A stretch of DNA of 64,000 nt from Brooklawnia sp032229645. GTDB lineage: Bacteria; Actinomycetota; Actinomycetes; Propionibacteriales; Propionibacteriaceae. Where the stretch lies: assembly GCA_963722295.1 (NCBI GenBank), contig CAVRLB010000008.1, forward strand, positions 98,251 through 162,250. Direction: 5' to 3'. Every line of letters starts with the position of its first letter. The stretch's first letter is position 1. Below are positions 45,963 through 55,638 of the stretch, one piece after another. Position numbers and translations under genes: made by a program. Below the pieces are notes generated by a model. That model had not been told where the DNA came from. It made no database searches and saw nothing but the letters and a program-made list of their open reading frames with translations.

Positions 45963-46001
45963 CGCAGATGAGTCGTTTCGGTCGGTGGTTGGCAGGGGTG
46001 T

Positions 46002-46802
46002 TCAGGGGACGAGGCGGACGTGTTGGGGCAGGGTCTCCCAGCCGAGCTGGGCGATCTCCCGCGCCGTCGACGACGCGACCAGCACCGTGACGCCGTCCCG
46101 CGCCGAGAGCCGCCGCAGGCTCTCCCAGACCTCGACGCGACTGCCGGAGTCGCGGAGCTGGTCGAGGTCGTCGATCACGAGCAGGCTCGGGTTGCCGAGC
46201 ATCGCCAGGGAGATCCGGAGCATTAGGTTGGACGCCTCGTCCAGGCTGTGCACCACCTGTCGTGCGGTCGGCACGGGCCTGTCCCCGAAGACCCGGCCGC
46301 ACACCAGCGCCACATGCGCGTCGTCGGGACGCCGGACGATCCGGTACCACGGCGCCAGCCAGGCCTCCCGCTCCCGGACGGCGGCGGCGACCGAGACCTC
46401 CTCGTCCAGATCGTCCAGGCCGGCGAACCCGACCGCCGACGAGCGATGCTGGACCGCCCGCGCCCGCCGGGGCAGCCGGTGGCCCAGCACGGTGAGCTCG
46501 GAGCCCGGCGACGGCCGTAGCCGCCCGGCCAGGGTGAGCAGCAACGCGGTCCGGCCCGAACCGGCGGGACCGGTCACCAACAGCAACTCGCCGGTCCGCA
46601 CGGTGAGGTCGATCGGCCCGTAGACCGGGCCGCGCTTGCCCGTCAGGTGCAGATTGCGCGCCACGACCGCAACCCCGGACGCCCCCTGGTCGCTCGACCC
46701 CGCGCTGGACTCGGCGGCGCCGGTCGGCGAATCATCCGGCAGCGGCGCTTCGTCGGTGTCGCGCGGACGGCGTCCCAGGATCTTTTTAGACTGACTGGTC
46801 AT
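46002..46802 (-). CDS. ABC-type ATPase partner of YhgE/Pip protein
   Basis: A 266-residue ATPase. Walker A is GPAGSGRTA (unusual Arg in place of Lys before Thr), and Walker B is SLLVIDDLDQL. The LSGGQ signature is not recognisable (the region reads NLMLRISLAMLGNPS) and the usual Glu after Walker B is Asp. These changes suggest weak hydrolysis or a regulatory ATPase. The first 45 residues are an unstructured charged and Gly/Ser-rich leader. The annotated ATG at 46802 has no ribosome site and lies in a TATAAT-like stretch, so initiation may be leaderless or at a downstream GTG. First gene of the operon; 39 bases to YhgE. Confidence 0.78.
   Translation of the reverse strand: MTSQSKKILGRRPRDTDEAPLPDDSPTGAAESSAGSSDQGASGVAVVARNLHLTGKRGPVYGPIDLTVRTGELLLVTGPAGSGRTALLLTLAGRLRPSPGSELTVLGHRLPRRARAVQHRSSAVGFAGLDDLDEEVSVAAAVREREAWLAPWYRIVRRPDDAHVALVCGRVFGDRPVPTARQVVHSLDEASNLMLRISLAMLGNPSLLVIDDLDQLRDSGSRVEVWESLRRLSARDGVTVLVASSTAREIAQLGWETLPQHVRLVP
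46792..46801. promoter_or_regulatory. Candidate TetR operator / promoter over the operon start
   Basis: TGACTGGTCA is a palindrome with a two-base centre, flanked by AGAC on one side and TTATAAAACTAG on the other, overlapping the first codons of the ATPase gene. The AT-rich stretch (TTATAAAA) contains a good -10 on the minus strand. Binding by the operon's TetR is inference. Confidence 0.35.
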
Positions 46803-46894
46803 TATAAAACTAGATTAGCACGATCGGGAGGAGAGGCGAGGTGGCCCCTCTTGCCGGTCGCGGATCATCGTTGACGGCCGTGGGCGCCCGTCGT

Positions 46895-47210
46895 TCACGC
46901 CGTGACCGCGACCGTTTCGTAGGCGACCCGGCCCGAGGGCGTCAGCCAGTCGTCGACGACGTGCTGCAGGCTGGCGGCCATGTCGATCGAGCGGTCGAAG
47001 AGCCACTGGGTCTGCAGACCGTCCATGAGGGCCGTGAGGCGAAGGGCGGCGTCCTCGGGGACGAGGTCGGGACGCAGGTGGCCGGAGCGGATGGCTCCGG
47101 CGATCTTGGCGAAGCTGGTCGTAGCGTTGACGGAAGTAGTCGTGGGCGGGGTGTTCCGGGGCGGACGCCTCGGTCGAGAGCCGGGCGAAGAGCTCGGGCA
47201 CCCAACGACA
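46895..47210 (-). pseudogene. TetR C-terminal fragment, also frameshifted
   Basis: The reading frame ends SGRVAYETVAVTA and contains FAKIAGAIRSGHLRPDLVPEDAALRLTALMDGLQTQWLFD, the ligand-binding end of a TetR-type protein. The preceding piece VPELFARLSTEASAPEHPAHDYFRQRYD is in another frame, joined at about 47118 by one extra base. The DNA-binding N-terminus is absent; 30 bases beyond the fragment the sequence CAATTCAGGCAGTG occurs next to a partial copy. A relic of a second regulator. Confidence 0.75.
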
Positions 47211-47388
47211 ACCCAACATCCTGAATTGCCGCACTGCCTGAATTGCATGCACCGGAGGCTGTCACCGCGAGAGACGTCGCATCACCCCCGGACGCCAGAC
47301 TCATTGGCGAGCCGCCGACGCCTCCCCCGAAGAGCGTTCCCACGTCCCGCTACGATCGAGTAACTGGCCGTGGCGGTAGGTTCGTTCC

Positions 47389-48090
47389 ATGGCATCCGAA
47401 CTCCCGGATCTTTCGTGGCAGCCCCTGTATCGGCTCGGCGGCATCGCGGCGGGGGTGTACGTCGTGATGGTGTTGGTGCCGGTCTCGTTGGTGTTCTCCG
47501 CGCCGGTGCCGCCGACCGAGGGACGCGCACTGCTGGAGTACATCGCCGCCAACCGGGTGGTGTACCTGGTCCAGCTGGTGTGCTTCGTCGGTTTGGCCGT
47601 TCCCGCACTGGTCGTGTTCGCCGCCGCCGCCGTCGCCCTGGCAGGGGTCCGCAAGGGGGTGGCCCTGATCGGCGGCCTGTTCGGGGCCGCTTCCGAGGTC
47701 GTCGCCCTCGCGGTCGGCAGCAGCCCCCAGTCCCTGCACGGCGGGCTGATCCTGCTGGCCGACGCCTACCAGGTGGCCGGCTCGGACGCCGAGCGCGCCG
47801 GTCTGGTCAGCGCGGCGAATGCCCTCATTGCCACCGCCAACGCGATGCCCTGGGCCGGCGTCCTGACGGCCGCGGCGATCCTGACGTTGTCCCTGATCAT
47901 GGCCCGATCGACGTTCGGGAGGGCGCTGGCGGTCGTCGGGGCCGTGATCGGAGTTCTCGGCATGGCGTCCGAGGCACTCCGAGCAATGATCGGCCCCGCG
48001 TACCTGCTCTACGGCCTCCTCCTGCCCTTCTGGTTCGGCTGGATCGGCTGGCGGCTGCTGCGACTCCCCGCCAACCCACAGCAGTGCTGA
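47389..48090 (+). CDS. Polytopic membrane protein, DUF4386-like
   Basis: A 233-residue protein with about six hydrophobic helices. It starts LYRLGGIAAGVYVVMVLVPVSLVF, has a charged outer loop with SSPQSLHGGLILLADAYQVAG, and ends FWFGWIGWRLLRLPANPQQC. The layout and the YRLGGIAA opening are like DUF4386 proteins, which have no known function. The ribosome site is weak. It stands alone between the TetR fragment and the helicase on the other strand. Confidence 0.65.
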   Translation: MASELPDLSWQPLYRLGGIAAGVYVVMVLVPVSLVFSAPVPPTEGRALLEYIAANRVVYLVQLVCFVGLAVPALVVFAAAAVALAGVRKGVALIGGLFGAASEVVALAVGSSPQSLHGGLILLADAYQVAGSDAERAGLVSAANALIATANAMPWAGVLTAAAILTLSLIMARSTFGRALAVVGAVIGVLGMASEALRAMIGPAYLLYGLLLPFWFGWIGWRLLRLPANPQQC

Positions 48091-48324
48091 TCGCGGGAAG
48101 CCGGGGACCGCGACGCTGCCACGAGCAGGATCACCACGACGCCCACGACGACCAGCGACAGGTTCAGCCAGGCCCCCGCAGGAATGCCATCCGTCGCCCC
48201 ACCGGCTCGATAACTCTGCAAGTCGAGGGTGTTGCTGAACTGAAGGCCAAGCCGGGCAGCCGAGACGCTTCCTGCACGGACGCTCCAGCGGCCACGCTGG
48301 CCATGGGTCGCCGTCCAGGCGAGG

Positions 48325-50060
48325 TCAGCTCAACGCCACCCACAGGCCGTCGCGGGCGCGGGTCATGGCGACGTAGAGCTCGCGTCGGGTCAACTCCCAT
48401 CGTTCGCGTTCGGTGTCGTCCATCTGCCGCGCGACCATGGTGTGCGAACGCCACACATCGGGAATCAGCACCTGTTTGAACTCCAACCCCTTGGCCCGCT
48501 TGATGGTGCCGACCTTCACGGCCTCGCTCGGGACGCCGTCATACTCTTCCAGCCTCAGCACCGGCAGGCCGGCAGCCGACAGCGCCCGCGCGACGGCGTC
48601 CACCGCTCTTCGGGTGAGGCAGAGCACCGCGACGTCGCCGAGGCCGGTGCCGATCTCGCAGGTCACCCGCCGCACCCGCTCGACCATCGCCCGCTCCAGC
48701 GCCCGCGTGTCGGTGAACGTGGTCACCACCGGCTCGACCCCAGTGCGCGGGACGCTGGACGGCACGTCACCCCGCGCGACCACACCCTCGATGTCGGCGT
48801 ACTCGTCGCCGTCCACCAACCGTTGCGCGAACGACACGATTTGTGCCGTGTTGCGGTAGTTGATGTCGAGCACAGCCCCCCGACCCGCCACCGAGAGGCC
48901 CGCCTCGCCCAGCGTGTAGCCGCCCGGGTAGATCGACTGCTGTCCGTCGCCGATGAGCGTGAGCCAGTCGGGCGCGTCCCCCACGAGCGAGTGCAGCATC
49001 CTGACCATCGCGCACGACAAGTCTTGGGCCTCGTCGACGATCACCGCCGCGTAGGCGTCCGACGGGGGTTCGCGCCGCAGTTCGGCGGCCGCGAGCAAGA
49101 TCAGGTCGGCGTAGTCGATGACGCCTCGGTTCCGCAGTTCGGCGTCGTAGGCCTCGTACAGAGCCCACACGTCCCGACGCCCGGACCCGCTGAGCGGGTG
49201 ACGCCGACCCTGCCGCGGCAGTTCGGCGTACTCCTCGAACGACGTGATGCCGCGTCCCTTGAGCACGTACTGAATCTCGTCGGCCCAGTAGCGCTGGTCC
49301 TGCCGCCCCAACGCCAGGCCAGAGGGGACGCCGACGCGCAGCCACGCTTGCGCGAACGCCGCGTCGCTCTGGGTCGGGTCGAGACGAAACGTCACGCCAC
49401 GCTCCTGGGGCACCCCACGCGCGAACGCGTGGACGCCGACGAAGTCGACCCGCGCGGCGACGTCCGGCGCGAAGCGGCGCAGCAACTCGGACAGCACGAC
49501 GGGAAGCGTCTGGACGAGGGTCGTCACGAGCACGCGACCGGGCCGCGTCCGCGCCAGGTGTGCGGCGCGATGCAGACCCACGACAGTCTTGCCGGTTCCG
49601 GCCGGCCCACGGATCCGGGACGGCCCCGCGAACGACCGGCGCACCAACTTGGCTTGTCGCGGGTGCAGGAACGACATCCACTCCTCGATCGGCTGGGCGA
49701 GTACCCCCTCCAGCAGGGCGGCGTCCACCTCTTCGATGCTGAGCAGGGCGTCCTGGTCGACCTCGCGCGGGCCGGACGGAATCACCGGCTCGGGCACGGT
49801 GGCCGTCACGGGCGCGGGTGCGCTGGCGGGCGTGAAGAACACCATGGCTCTCGCGAGCACAGCCTCGACCTGGCTGGACGTCAGCCGGCTACCGAAGGCC
49901 GCGATCGCCCGCAGGGCGTCACGCTCACCGACGATGCGGACGCCGCCCACCGTTTCGTCGATGCCCGCGCGTCCCGAGAGAACCAGAAGGCCGCGCACCT
50001 CGCCTGACGCGAGGCCGATCTCGGCGAACTCCTCCTGGGTGTCGGCCACCAGGTCCGCCC
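48325..50060 (-). pseudogene. UvrD/Rep-type superfamily 1 helicase, N-terminus lost at a junction
   Basis: About 570 codons are recognisable. Motif I is GPAGTGKTVVGLHRA, motif II IVDEAQDLS, motif III GDGQQSIYPGGY, motif IV LDINYRNTAQI, motif V VGTIKRAKGLEFKQV and motif VI LYVAMTRARDGLWV, all intact. Upstream, EVRGLLVLSGRAG and VRIVGERDAL look like the end of a NERD (nuclease-related) domain, the usual N-terminal partner in such helicases. The NERD start is missing: near 50060 the sequence becomes a plus-strand MFS gene. The open frame runs on to 50640 but that part is the MFS shadow. Helicase motifs are complete, so an internally started protein could still be active. Confidence 0.82.
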
Positions 50061-50061
50061 G

Positions 50062-50715
50062 GACGCCGGCACCCGTCCGCTGGGCGCCGTGCGGACCGTC
50101 CTCACCGGGGCGGTCGAAGGCGGCCTGCGCACCCCGCCGGTGCGCTGGCTCATGATCGCCGGCGCGTTCACCGCGGGCACCGGCATCTACGTCTTCTACG
50201 CCCTGCAGCCGTTCCTCCTTCAGCTCTACGGACGCCCGGACGCCTACAGCGTCGCCGGCCTCGCCGCCGCCCTCGTCGCCGCCGCACAGATCACGGGCGG
50301 CCTGCTCGCCCGCTGGACGCCGCGGCTGTTCCACCGCCGGACCAGCGTCCTGATCGTGGCGTTCGCGGTGGGCGCGCTGGTCCTGCTGGGCCTCGGGCTG
50401 GTCGATTCGCTCGCGGCGGCGTTGATCCTGGTCGCGGTCTGGTCGCTCGTTTCGGCGATCGCGACCCCGGTGCGGCAGGCCTTCCTGAACGGTCTCATTC
50501 CGTCGGCGCAGCGGGCCACCGTGTTGTCGTTCGACTCGCTGATGGGCTCGGCCGGCGGCGTGGTGACCCAGCCCGCGCTGGGCCGCGTCGCCGACCTGTC
50601 GGGCTATCCGGCGTCCTATGTGGTCTCCGCGGCAATCCAAGCGGTGGCGGTGCCGTTCGCGGTGCTGGCGCGACGTGAGCGGGCGGAGTCCGACCCGACG
50701 CGCCCGACCTCCTGA
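50062..50715 (+). pseudogene. C-terminal half of an MFS transporter
   Basis: The frame reads DAGTRPLGAVRTVLTGAVEGGLRTPPVRWLM, then six hydrophobic helices (FYALQPFLLQLYGRPDAYS, LVDSLAAALILVAVWSLVSA, ASYVVSAAIQAVAVPFAVLA) and a charged tail. The GLRTPPVRWLM segment is the central loop of a 12-helix transporter, so the first six helices are missing. No ribosome site precedes any in-frame start. It abuts the truncated helicase head-to-head near 50060, which points to one recombination event that removed both 5' ends. Confidence 0.8.
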
Positions 50716-51729
50716 ACCGGGCGGGGTCCCCTACTGGTGTTTGTGGCCGTGCTGGTGATGGCTGTCGGGATAGTGCGGATGCTCATGGACGTGGTGCCCG
50801 TCGTCGCGGATGTACCAGTGGTCGTGTCTGCGCGGGGCGTGGACGTGGCTGTTCGCGTCGCATTGACCGTCCGCGCGGGCGCGCGCGCAGTAGTTCAGGG
50901 CAACACCCGGGGCTCAGCAACCACGCGACCGCCCGTCGCGATCGTCGAGATCGAGCCGCGTCACCTCTATTTCGAGTTGGGTGCCGTCGATCTGCCTGGA
51001 GGCCCTGTTCTGATCTTGGGTTCGCTCCACGGACTCCTGGAGTTCATCGACCCGGCGCTGCAGCGCCTCCACGGCGCGCCTGTCCACATCAGATCAGGCC
51101 GCGAAGCCCTCGCGAAGATGTCGCGGAGTTCCTGCTCGGTGATCTTGGCGACGCCGTTGGCAGACACCGCGATTGACTCGACCAGGCGCCTGTTCTCCAA
51201 TCTCTCGAAGCGTCGGCGCACCCTCAGGACGGGTCCTCCGCTCGGGTCGCGCCCTGGGTGCGAGCCACGTCCCCAGGAGGTGCTGGATGGCCTTAGTCCT
51301 TGCGGGTGCCCAGAGTGCTCGTCCTGAGGATGCGGTGCCGGCGGGCGTCGTCTGGATCATCGAAGCGAACATGCGGCTGGTGCGTCCGGATCGTCCACAC
51401 CGGCCCTGCGAAACCGTACTCCGACCTGGGCGGCGCATGCCCTCGTGGCAGCGGGGTCAAGCACGAGTACCTGGGCCAGCCCATACACCTCCTTGGCCCG
51501 GTCGCCCACCTTGTTGGCGAAGGCGTCGACTGGGATCTCGCTCTCATCGGTCGTTCCGCAAGCCGGGCCGGGTCTTTCGCCGGTGGGGACCCAACCATTG
51601 GGGGCAGCCGATCACTGATTCGGCGTCAACTCCGGCGCGGAACGGCCAGCAGGCCTTCAAGGTGGTGGTGGTTCTGGTCTCCCATGACCGGCGCTGCGCC
51701 GTGACGGGCAACCGCGTGGTTCTGGCGCC
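50716..51729. other. Decayed interval without a clear gene
   Basis: About 1 kb without a convincing full gene. On the minus strand it holds the His-rich frame at 50731, a 57-codon frame (GTG near 51088 to a stop near 50914) reading MDRRAVEALQRRVDELQESV that looks like a coiled coil, and an overlapping frame with FERLENRRLVESIAVSANGV. Between 51230 and 51729 I see no recognisable domain. Probably remnants between the MFS half-gene and the receiver fragment. Confidence 0.5.
50731..50905 (-). other. His-rich reading frame, possible metal-binding tail
   Basis: The minus-strand frame ending at a TAG (50731-50733) reads CDANSHVHAPRRHDH, then WYIRDDGHHVHEHPHYPDSH and HQHGHKHQ: about 15 histidines in 38 residues. 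His-rich ends of this type bind Ni, Zn, Co or Cu in metal chaperones and cation transporters. There is no good start codon and the upstream frame closes within about 60 codons, so this may be the last exon-like remnant of a lost gene or a very short protein. Confidence 0.4.
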
Positions 51730-51990
51730 GGAGAACACCAGGATCCCCAGGCCGGGGTGCTCGCGGCGCAGTTCGGCGGCCACGGCGATGCCCTCGTCAG
51801 TGTGGGTCGGCGGCATCCGCATGTCCAACAGCACCGCGTCCGGGAGGCCCTTTCGCAGGACGGCTTGGAGTTCGGGGCCGGACCCGGTCGAGGCCGTGAC
51901 GACGATGCCGGAGGCTTCCAGCAGCATCGCCACCCCCTGACGGAAGATGCCGGAGTCGTCGCAGAGCGCGACCGTCAACGGTTCACTCAC
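51730..51990 (-). pseudogene. NarL-type response regulator, receiver fragment only
   Basis: Starts with GTG at 51990, overlapping the histidine-kinase stop (GTGA). About 85 residues are good receiver sequence: LTVALCDDSGIFRQGVAML with the acidic pair, LLDMRMPPTHTDEGIAVA with the phosphoryl Asp, and HPGLGILVFSGA. After this the sequence no longer resembles a receiver, and no LuxR-type DNA-binding domain is found downstream. A truncated partner of the upstream kinase. Confidence 0.75.
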
Positions 51991-53480
51991 CGGTCCTCCT
52001 CGGGGCCTGTCGCGGGCAGGGTCACGGTCAAGGTGGTGCCGACACCGGCGCGGCTGTCGAGATCCAAGGTGCCCCCGGCGCCCCGCACCCGGTCGCGCAG
52101 CCCGGCGAGCCCGCCGCCGGGGCGAAGTCGGCACCGCCGCCACCGGCGTCCGCGATGCCGACCCGCAGGACGCCGGCGACATCGGCGGTCACGGTGCCCG
52201 CCCCGTCGTCGGTGTACTTCAGGGCGTTCACCACGCCCTCGGACGCCACGAACCATGCCGTCGCCTCGACCACCGGAGCGAAGCGGCGGCCGTCCAGCCC
52301 AGCGGCGTCCACGTGGACGCGGTCGGACAGCTGCACCAGCGAGCCCAGCGCGGACGCCAGCCCCGCCTGGGAGAGCAGGGCCGGGTGCTGCCCGCGCGCC
52401 AGCCCGCGCAGCTCGGCCATCGTCGTGGTCAGACGCGACTGGGCGAACGCGATCGCGTCGGCTACCGCCTCCGGCTCGCCGCCCAGCCCGGCTCGCGCCA
52501 GCGCCGCCTGGGCGGCCAGCAGATGCTGCTGGGCGCCGTCGTGCAGGTCACGCTCCAGCTGGCGGCGCTGCTGGACGCCCGCCTCCACGATCCGCGCCCG
52601 CGACGCCCGCAACTCGACCGCCTGGGCCGCCTGCTGCACCGACAGCCGCGCCCGCGCGAGCACCACGCCCGCGGCGTCCAGCAGTGACCCGACCGCCCTA
52701 CTCTCGGAGTCGACCCCCGCGTCCAGGTCGGCCACCACCGCAGGACCGGCCGGCTCGACCACGATCGGGCGGAACACCCGGCCCGCCGACGGGGACGCAT
52801 GGGCCACCGGACGCCCCGCGGCATCCATCCAGCCCTCCTCGGTGCAGAACCGCAACCGAAGCGTCGGTTCGGCGACATACCTGCCGAGGACCGCCTCGAT
52901 CGCTACGGCATCCCCACCGGCCGCCAGCAGCGCATCCAGGAACCCCGCCCGGCGCCAGTTCGCCGCGATCGCCACCCCCAGGACGACCAGGACCACGGCT
53001 GACGAGAGGATCAGATGGGCGCTGTCCACGACCATCCGCACTTCCCAAGGGGCCCACACAATGACATTCAGAACGAACCGTGCCTCCAAAGCCCCACGTC
53101 ATCGCGATCGACGACCACGTAAGCAGGCGGACGGCCCGTCGACCTGGCCCGGCGGCACGCCAAAGCCGGCCTACCTGCGCCACCGTGGCCCCGACCGCGA
53201 CCGGAGCGAACGCCACGCAGATCGCTGTTACCACAGCCCAGTACGCGGGCTCCGACGCCACCAGAGTGAGCCACCGCGACGGCCCGGAGTACCCGTTCAT
53301 CGCCGGGTCCCAGAACAGGCCTGCGACAACCAGCAACCCGACCGTCACGATCCAGGTAGCGACAGACAGCCGTCGGACAGTCCGTGCCGGGGCCGGTTGA
53401 TCCGGCAGGCGCAGGACCGGGCCGACAAGGCAGGCAGCCGGCGCCCAGTTCACCCACCAGGCCACCTGGGTTCCAGTAGC
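51987..53480 (-). pseudogene. NarL-family sensor histidine kinase, at least two frameshifts
   Basis: The order is recognisable across three frames. Three or four N-terminal helices (WIVTVGLLVVAGLFWDP, YWAVVTAICVAFAPVAVG) lie at 53.1-53.48 kb. A linker follows with GTVR/LNVIVWAP. Then HisKA_3 QRRQLERDLHDGAQQHLLAA with the phosphoryl His, and the GHKL ATPase ASEGVVNALKYTDDG with the final strand GVGTTLTVTLPATGPEEDR. Frame changes lie near 53070 and 52120. The N-terminal start is not visible. It forms an operon with the truncated receiver gene, so the whole two-component system is probably inactive, unless the breaks are read errors. Confidence 0.78.
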
Positions 53481-53629
53481 CTGCCTCCAACACCGGCAAC
53501 CACGGTGAGAGCGTGCCACCAGCCGCCTGTGCACATCGGCGGTCGAACGCACCCGGCGCGGCATAGAGCGCGCCTCGGGTACCGCAAAGCCGACAGGCCA
53601 CCCTCGCGCACCATGCGGCAGATGCGGAA

Positions 53630-53659
53630 ACCCGTACCACGGCTAGCCGTGGTACGGGT
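53630..53659. terminator. 30-bp perfect palindrome after the fructan operon
   Basis: Bases 53630-53644 are the exact reverse complement of 53645-53659, with no loop. It lies 50 bases beyond the GH32 stop on the minus strand, in a 230-base gap that holds no gene, so it probably ends the fructan operon transcript. A perfect palindrome of this length could also be a protein-binding site. Confidence 0.6.
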
Positions 53660-53708
53660 CTGCTGGCTACCGAGCCCATTGCAAGGGGGCTTCGACGTCA
53701 CGCGGGAG

Positions 53709-54703
53709 TCACGTGTGCTGTCTTGCTGCGATCCAGCCTTGGATTGGTTCTGATGCAGCCATGACGGCATCGTCGCGTGTGGTGAGGTGCACGGGGTCGG
53801 TTATCTCGCCGACGAAGCCGTCGGGGCCATCGTTGCGGAAGGCCAGGAACATGGGGCTCCCGGTGGTTCGTTCGGTCACCACCTTCCCGACGTACAGCTG
53901 GCTGTCGGTGAGCTGCTGGGCATCGGCGATGTCATAGGGGCCGAGGGGCCCGTCAGCGCGGGCGGCCCAGACGCCGCCGCTGGTGCCGGTAGCCCTTCTG
54001 CTGTGGGAGACGTCGGACGCCAGGCAGTTGAAGATGAGGTACCACTGTCCGTCGAGGTTGACGGGTTGGACGACCTCGAGTTGTCCGAAGCCCTGCCCTG
54101 GATCGGAGAGGGGTGGGCGGAGTTCCCAGGTGCGCAGGTCGGGCGACCAGGCGTGGCCGACCACCCCACGATCGTCCGCGGGTCCGTGGTTGGCCCGGGC
54201 GGTGATCGAGCAGGTGCCAGCCGTTGCCGGTCGGGGTCGGGCAGGACCCATGGATCGCGGAACGCCTCGTCGTGCCATTGGCCGTCGGCGAGTTTCTCGT
54301 ACCAGCGGCGGGTCAGCCTCGAGCGACGGGTCCGGTCGCCTTGGTCCACGTGGTCAGGTCGGTCGATGTGGCGTAGCCGATCGATCTGGACGTTGGCGCC
54401 GTCGGCGGCAGGGTGGCGCCGGTGTAGAAGAGGTACCAGGTGCCATCGGGGTGCTGCACGATCGCAGCCGGTCCAGGTGGCCAGGTCGTCGAAGGCGCGG
54501 GGCGTCACTTCGGGTCACGGCGTCGTCGACGCCGGCGTCCAGTTGATGAGGTCGGTGGACACGGCGTGCCCGATGGAGGCGTTGTAGTGCCGGGCGTCGG
54601 GGTCGCCCAGGGACCGGGGCGCATGGAGGAAGAAGAGGTGGTAGCGCTCGCCGTCGTCGGCGGTCCAGAAGTCCCACACCCAGGAGTCGGCGAGCCGCAG
54701 CAT
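53709..54703 (-). pseudogene. GH32-like fructan hydrolase (beta-fructosidase), many frameshifts
   Basis: Opens MLRLADSWVWDFWTADDGERYHLFFLHAPRSLG, the first beta-propeller blade of a cytosolic GH32-type enzyme, with the nucleophile Asp in VWDFW-like context. STDLINWTPA, RAFDDLATWTG, WHDEAFRDPWVLPDPD (RDP motif) and FGQLEVVQPVNLDGQWYLIFNC (acid Glu region) then appear one after another in different frames, ending EPIQGWIAARQHT. At least five single-base frame changes occur in about 1 kb while the protein sequence stays conserved. The enzyme would release fructose from sucrose, inulin or levan oligomers imported by the adjacent ABC system. One base separates its start from the permease stop. Confidence 0.75.
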
Positions 54704-54704
54704 G

Positions 54705-55638
54705 TCAGCCCTTCACCCCGGAGCGAGGCGATGGAGTTGATGAACGCGCGCTGGAAGGCGATGAACAGGACCAGGACGGGCACGGTGATGATGCGTGGCG
54801 TAGGCCATGATCTGGCCCCAGGACACGTTGAGTTGCTTGAAGTAGTCGATGCCGACCATGGCCGGGACGGAGCTCTTCGCTCTGTACGACCATCAGCGGC
54901 CACAGGTAGGAGTTCCAGGCCGGCAGGAACGTGAGGATCGCGACGGTGGCGATGGCCGGGCCGGCCAGCGGCATGACGATGCTGCGGTAGATGCGGAACC
55001 AGCCGGCGCCGTCGACGCGGGCCGCCTCGTCGAGCTCCTTCGGGATGGAGTCGAAGTACTGGTAGAAGAGGTAGATCGAGAAGGCGTTGGCGATGAACGG
55101 GCATGATCTGGACCTGGTAGGTGTCGAGCCAGCCCTGCGAGAGTCCGTCGACGTCGATCCAGGGCAGCTGGTTGCACCCACCACAGCAGCGGCAGCGCCA
55201 TGGTCTCGAACGGCACGATCAGGGTGGCGAGGATGACGCCGAGGATGACCTTCTGGCCCCGGAACGTGCATCCGGGACAGCGCGAAGGCGGCCATCGAGT
55301 TGACGACGAGGCCGAGCACGACGGTGACGCACCGAGATGATGACGGAGTTGAGCAGGAACGTGCGAACGGCACCCGGTCGAACACGCCGAGGTAGTTGTC
55401 CAGGGAGAGGTCCCCGACCGGCAGGAAGGCGTTGATCGAGGCCGAGGTCGGCGAAGATCTGGGTGTCGGGCTTGAAGCTCGACACGATCATGAACACCAG
55501 CGGCAGCCCGAAGACGAGGCGCGAGCAGGATCCGGCACGAGTGCCGACGGCGGCGCCGACGGCCGGGTGCGTCGTGGGTGCCGGCCGCTGCCGGCGGGCG
55601 CCTGTGGCGTCGGCGACGTGGGCGATGGTGGTGCTCAT
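54705..55638 (-). pseudogene. Sugar ABC transporter permease (MalG/CUT1 type), frameshifted
   Basis: Starts MSTTIAHVADATG at 55638 in an ATGA overlap with the upstream permease. Recognisable parts in shifting frames are GLPLVFMIVSSFKPDTQIF, FLLNSVIIS, FETMALPLLW, the EAA-loop PKELDEAARVDGAGWFRIYRSIVMPL and GPAIATVAILTFLPAWNSYLWPL, then SGVKG at the end. It would form the membrane channel with the next gene upstream. Changes of frame recur about every 50-100 bases. Confidence 0.78.

Noticed and set aside
43275..45971. Large plus-strand frames (677, 244, 188 codons) opposite the YhgE gene
   Set aside because: Gly/Arg/Ala-rich shadows of the repetitive minus-strand coding sequence; no starts with ribosome sites.
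50062..50640. N-terminal extension of the helicase frame to 50640
   Set aside because: This part is the antisense of a clear MFS coding sequence with hydrophobic helices; the helicase similarity ends near 50060.
51757..53753. Plus-strand frames of 435 and 532 codons across the kinase region
   Set aside because: Pro/Arg/Ser-rich shadow composition; the minus strand shows conserved kinase motifs in the same place.
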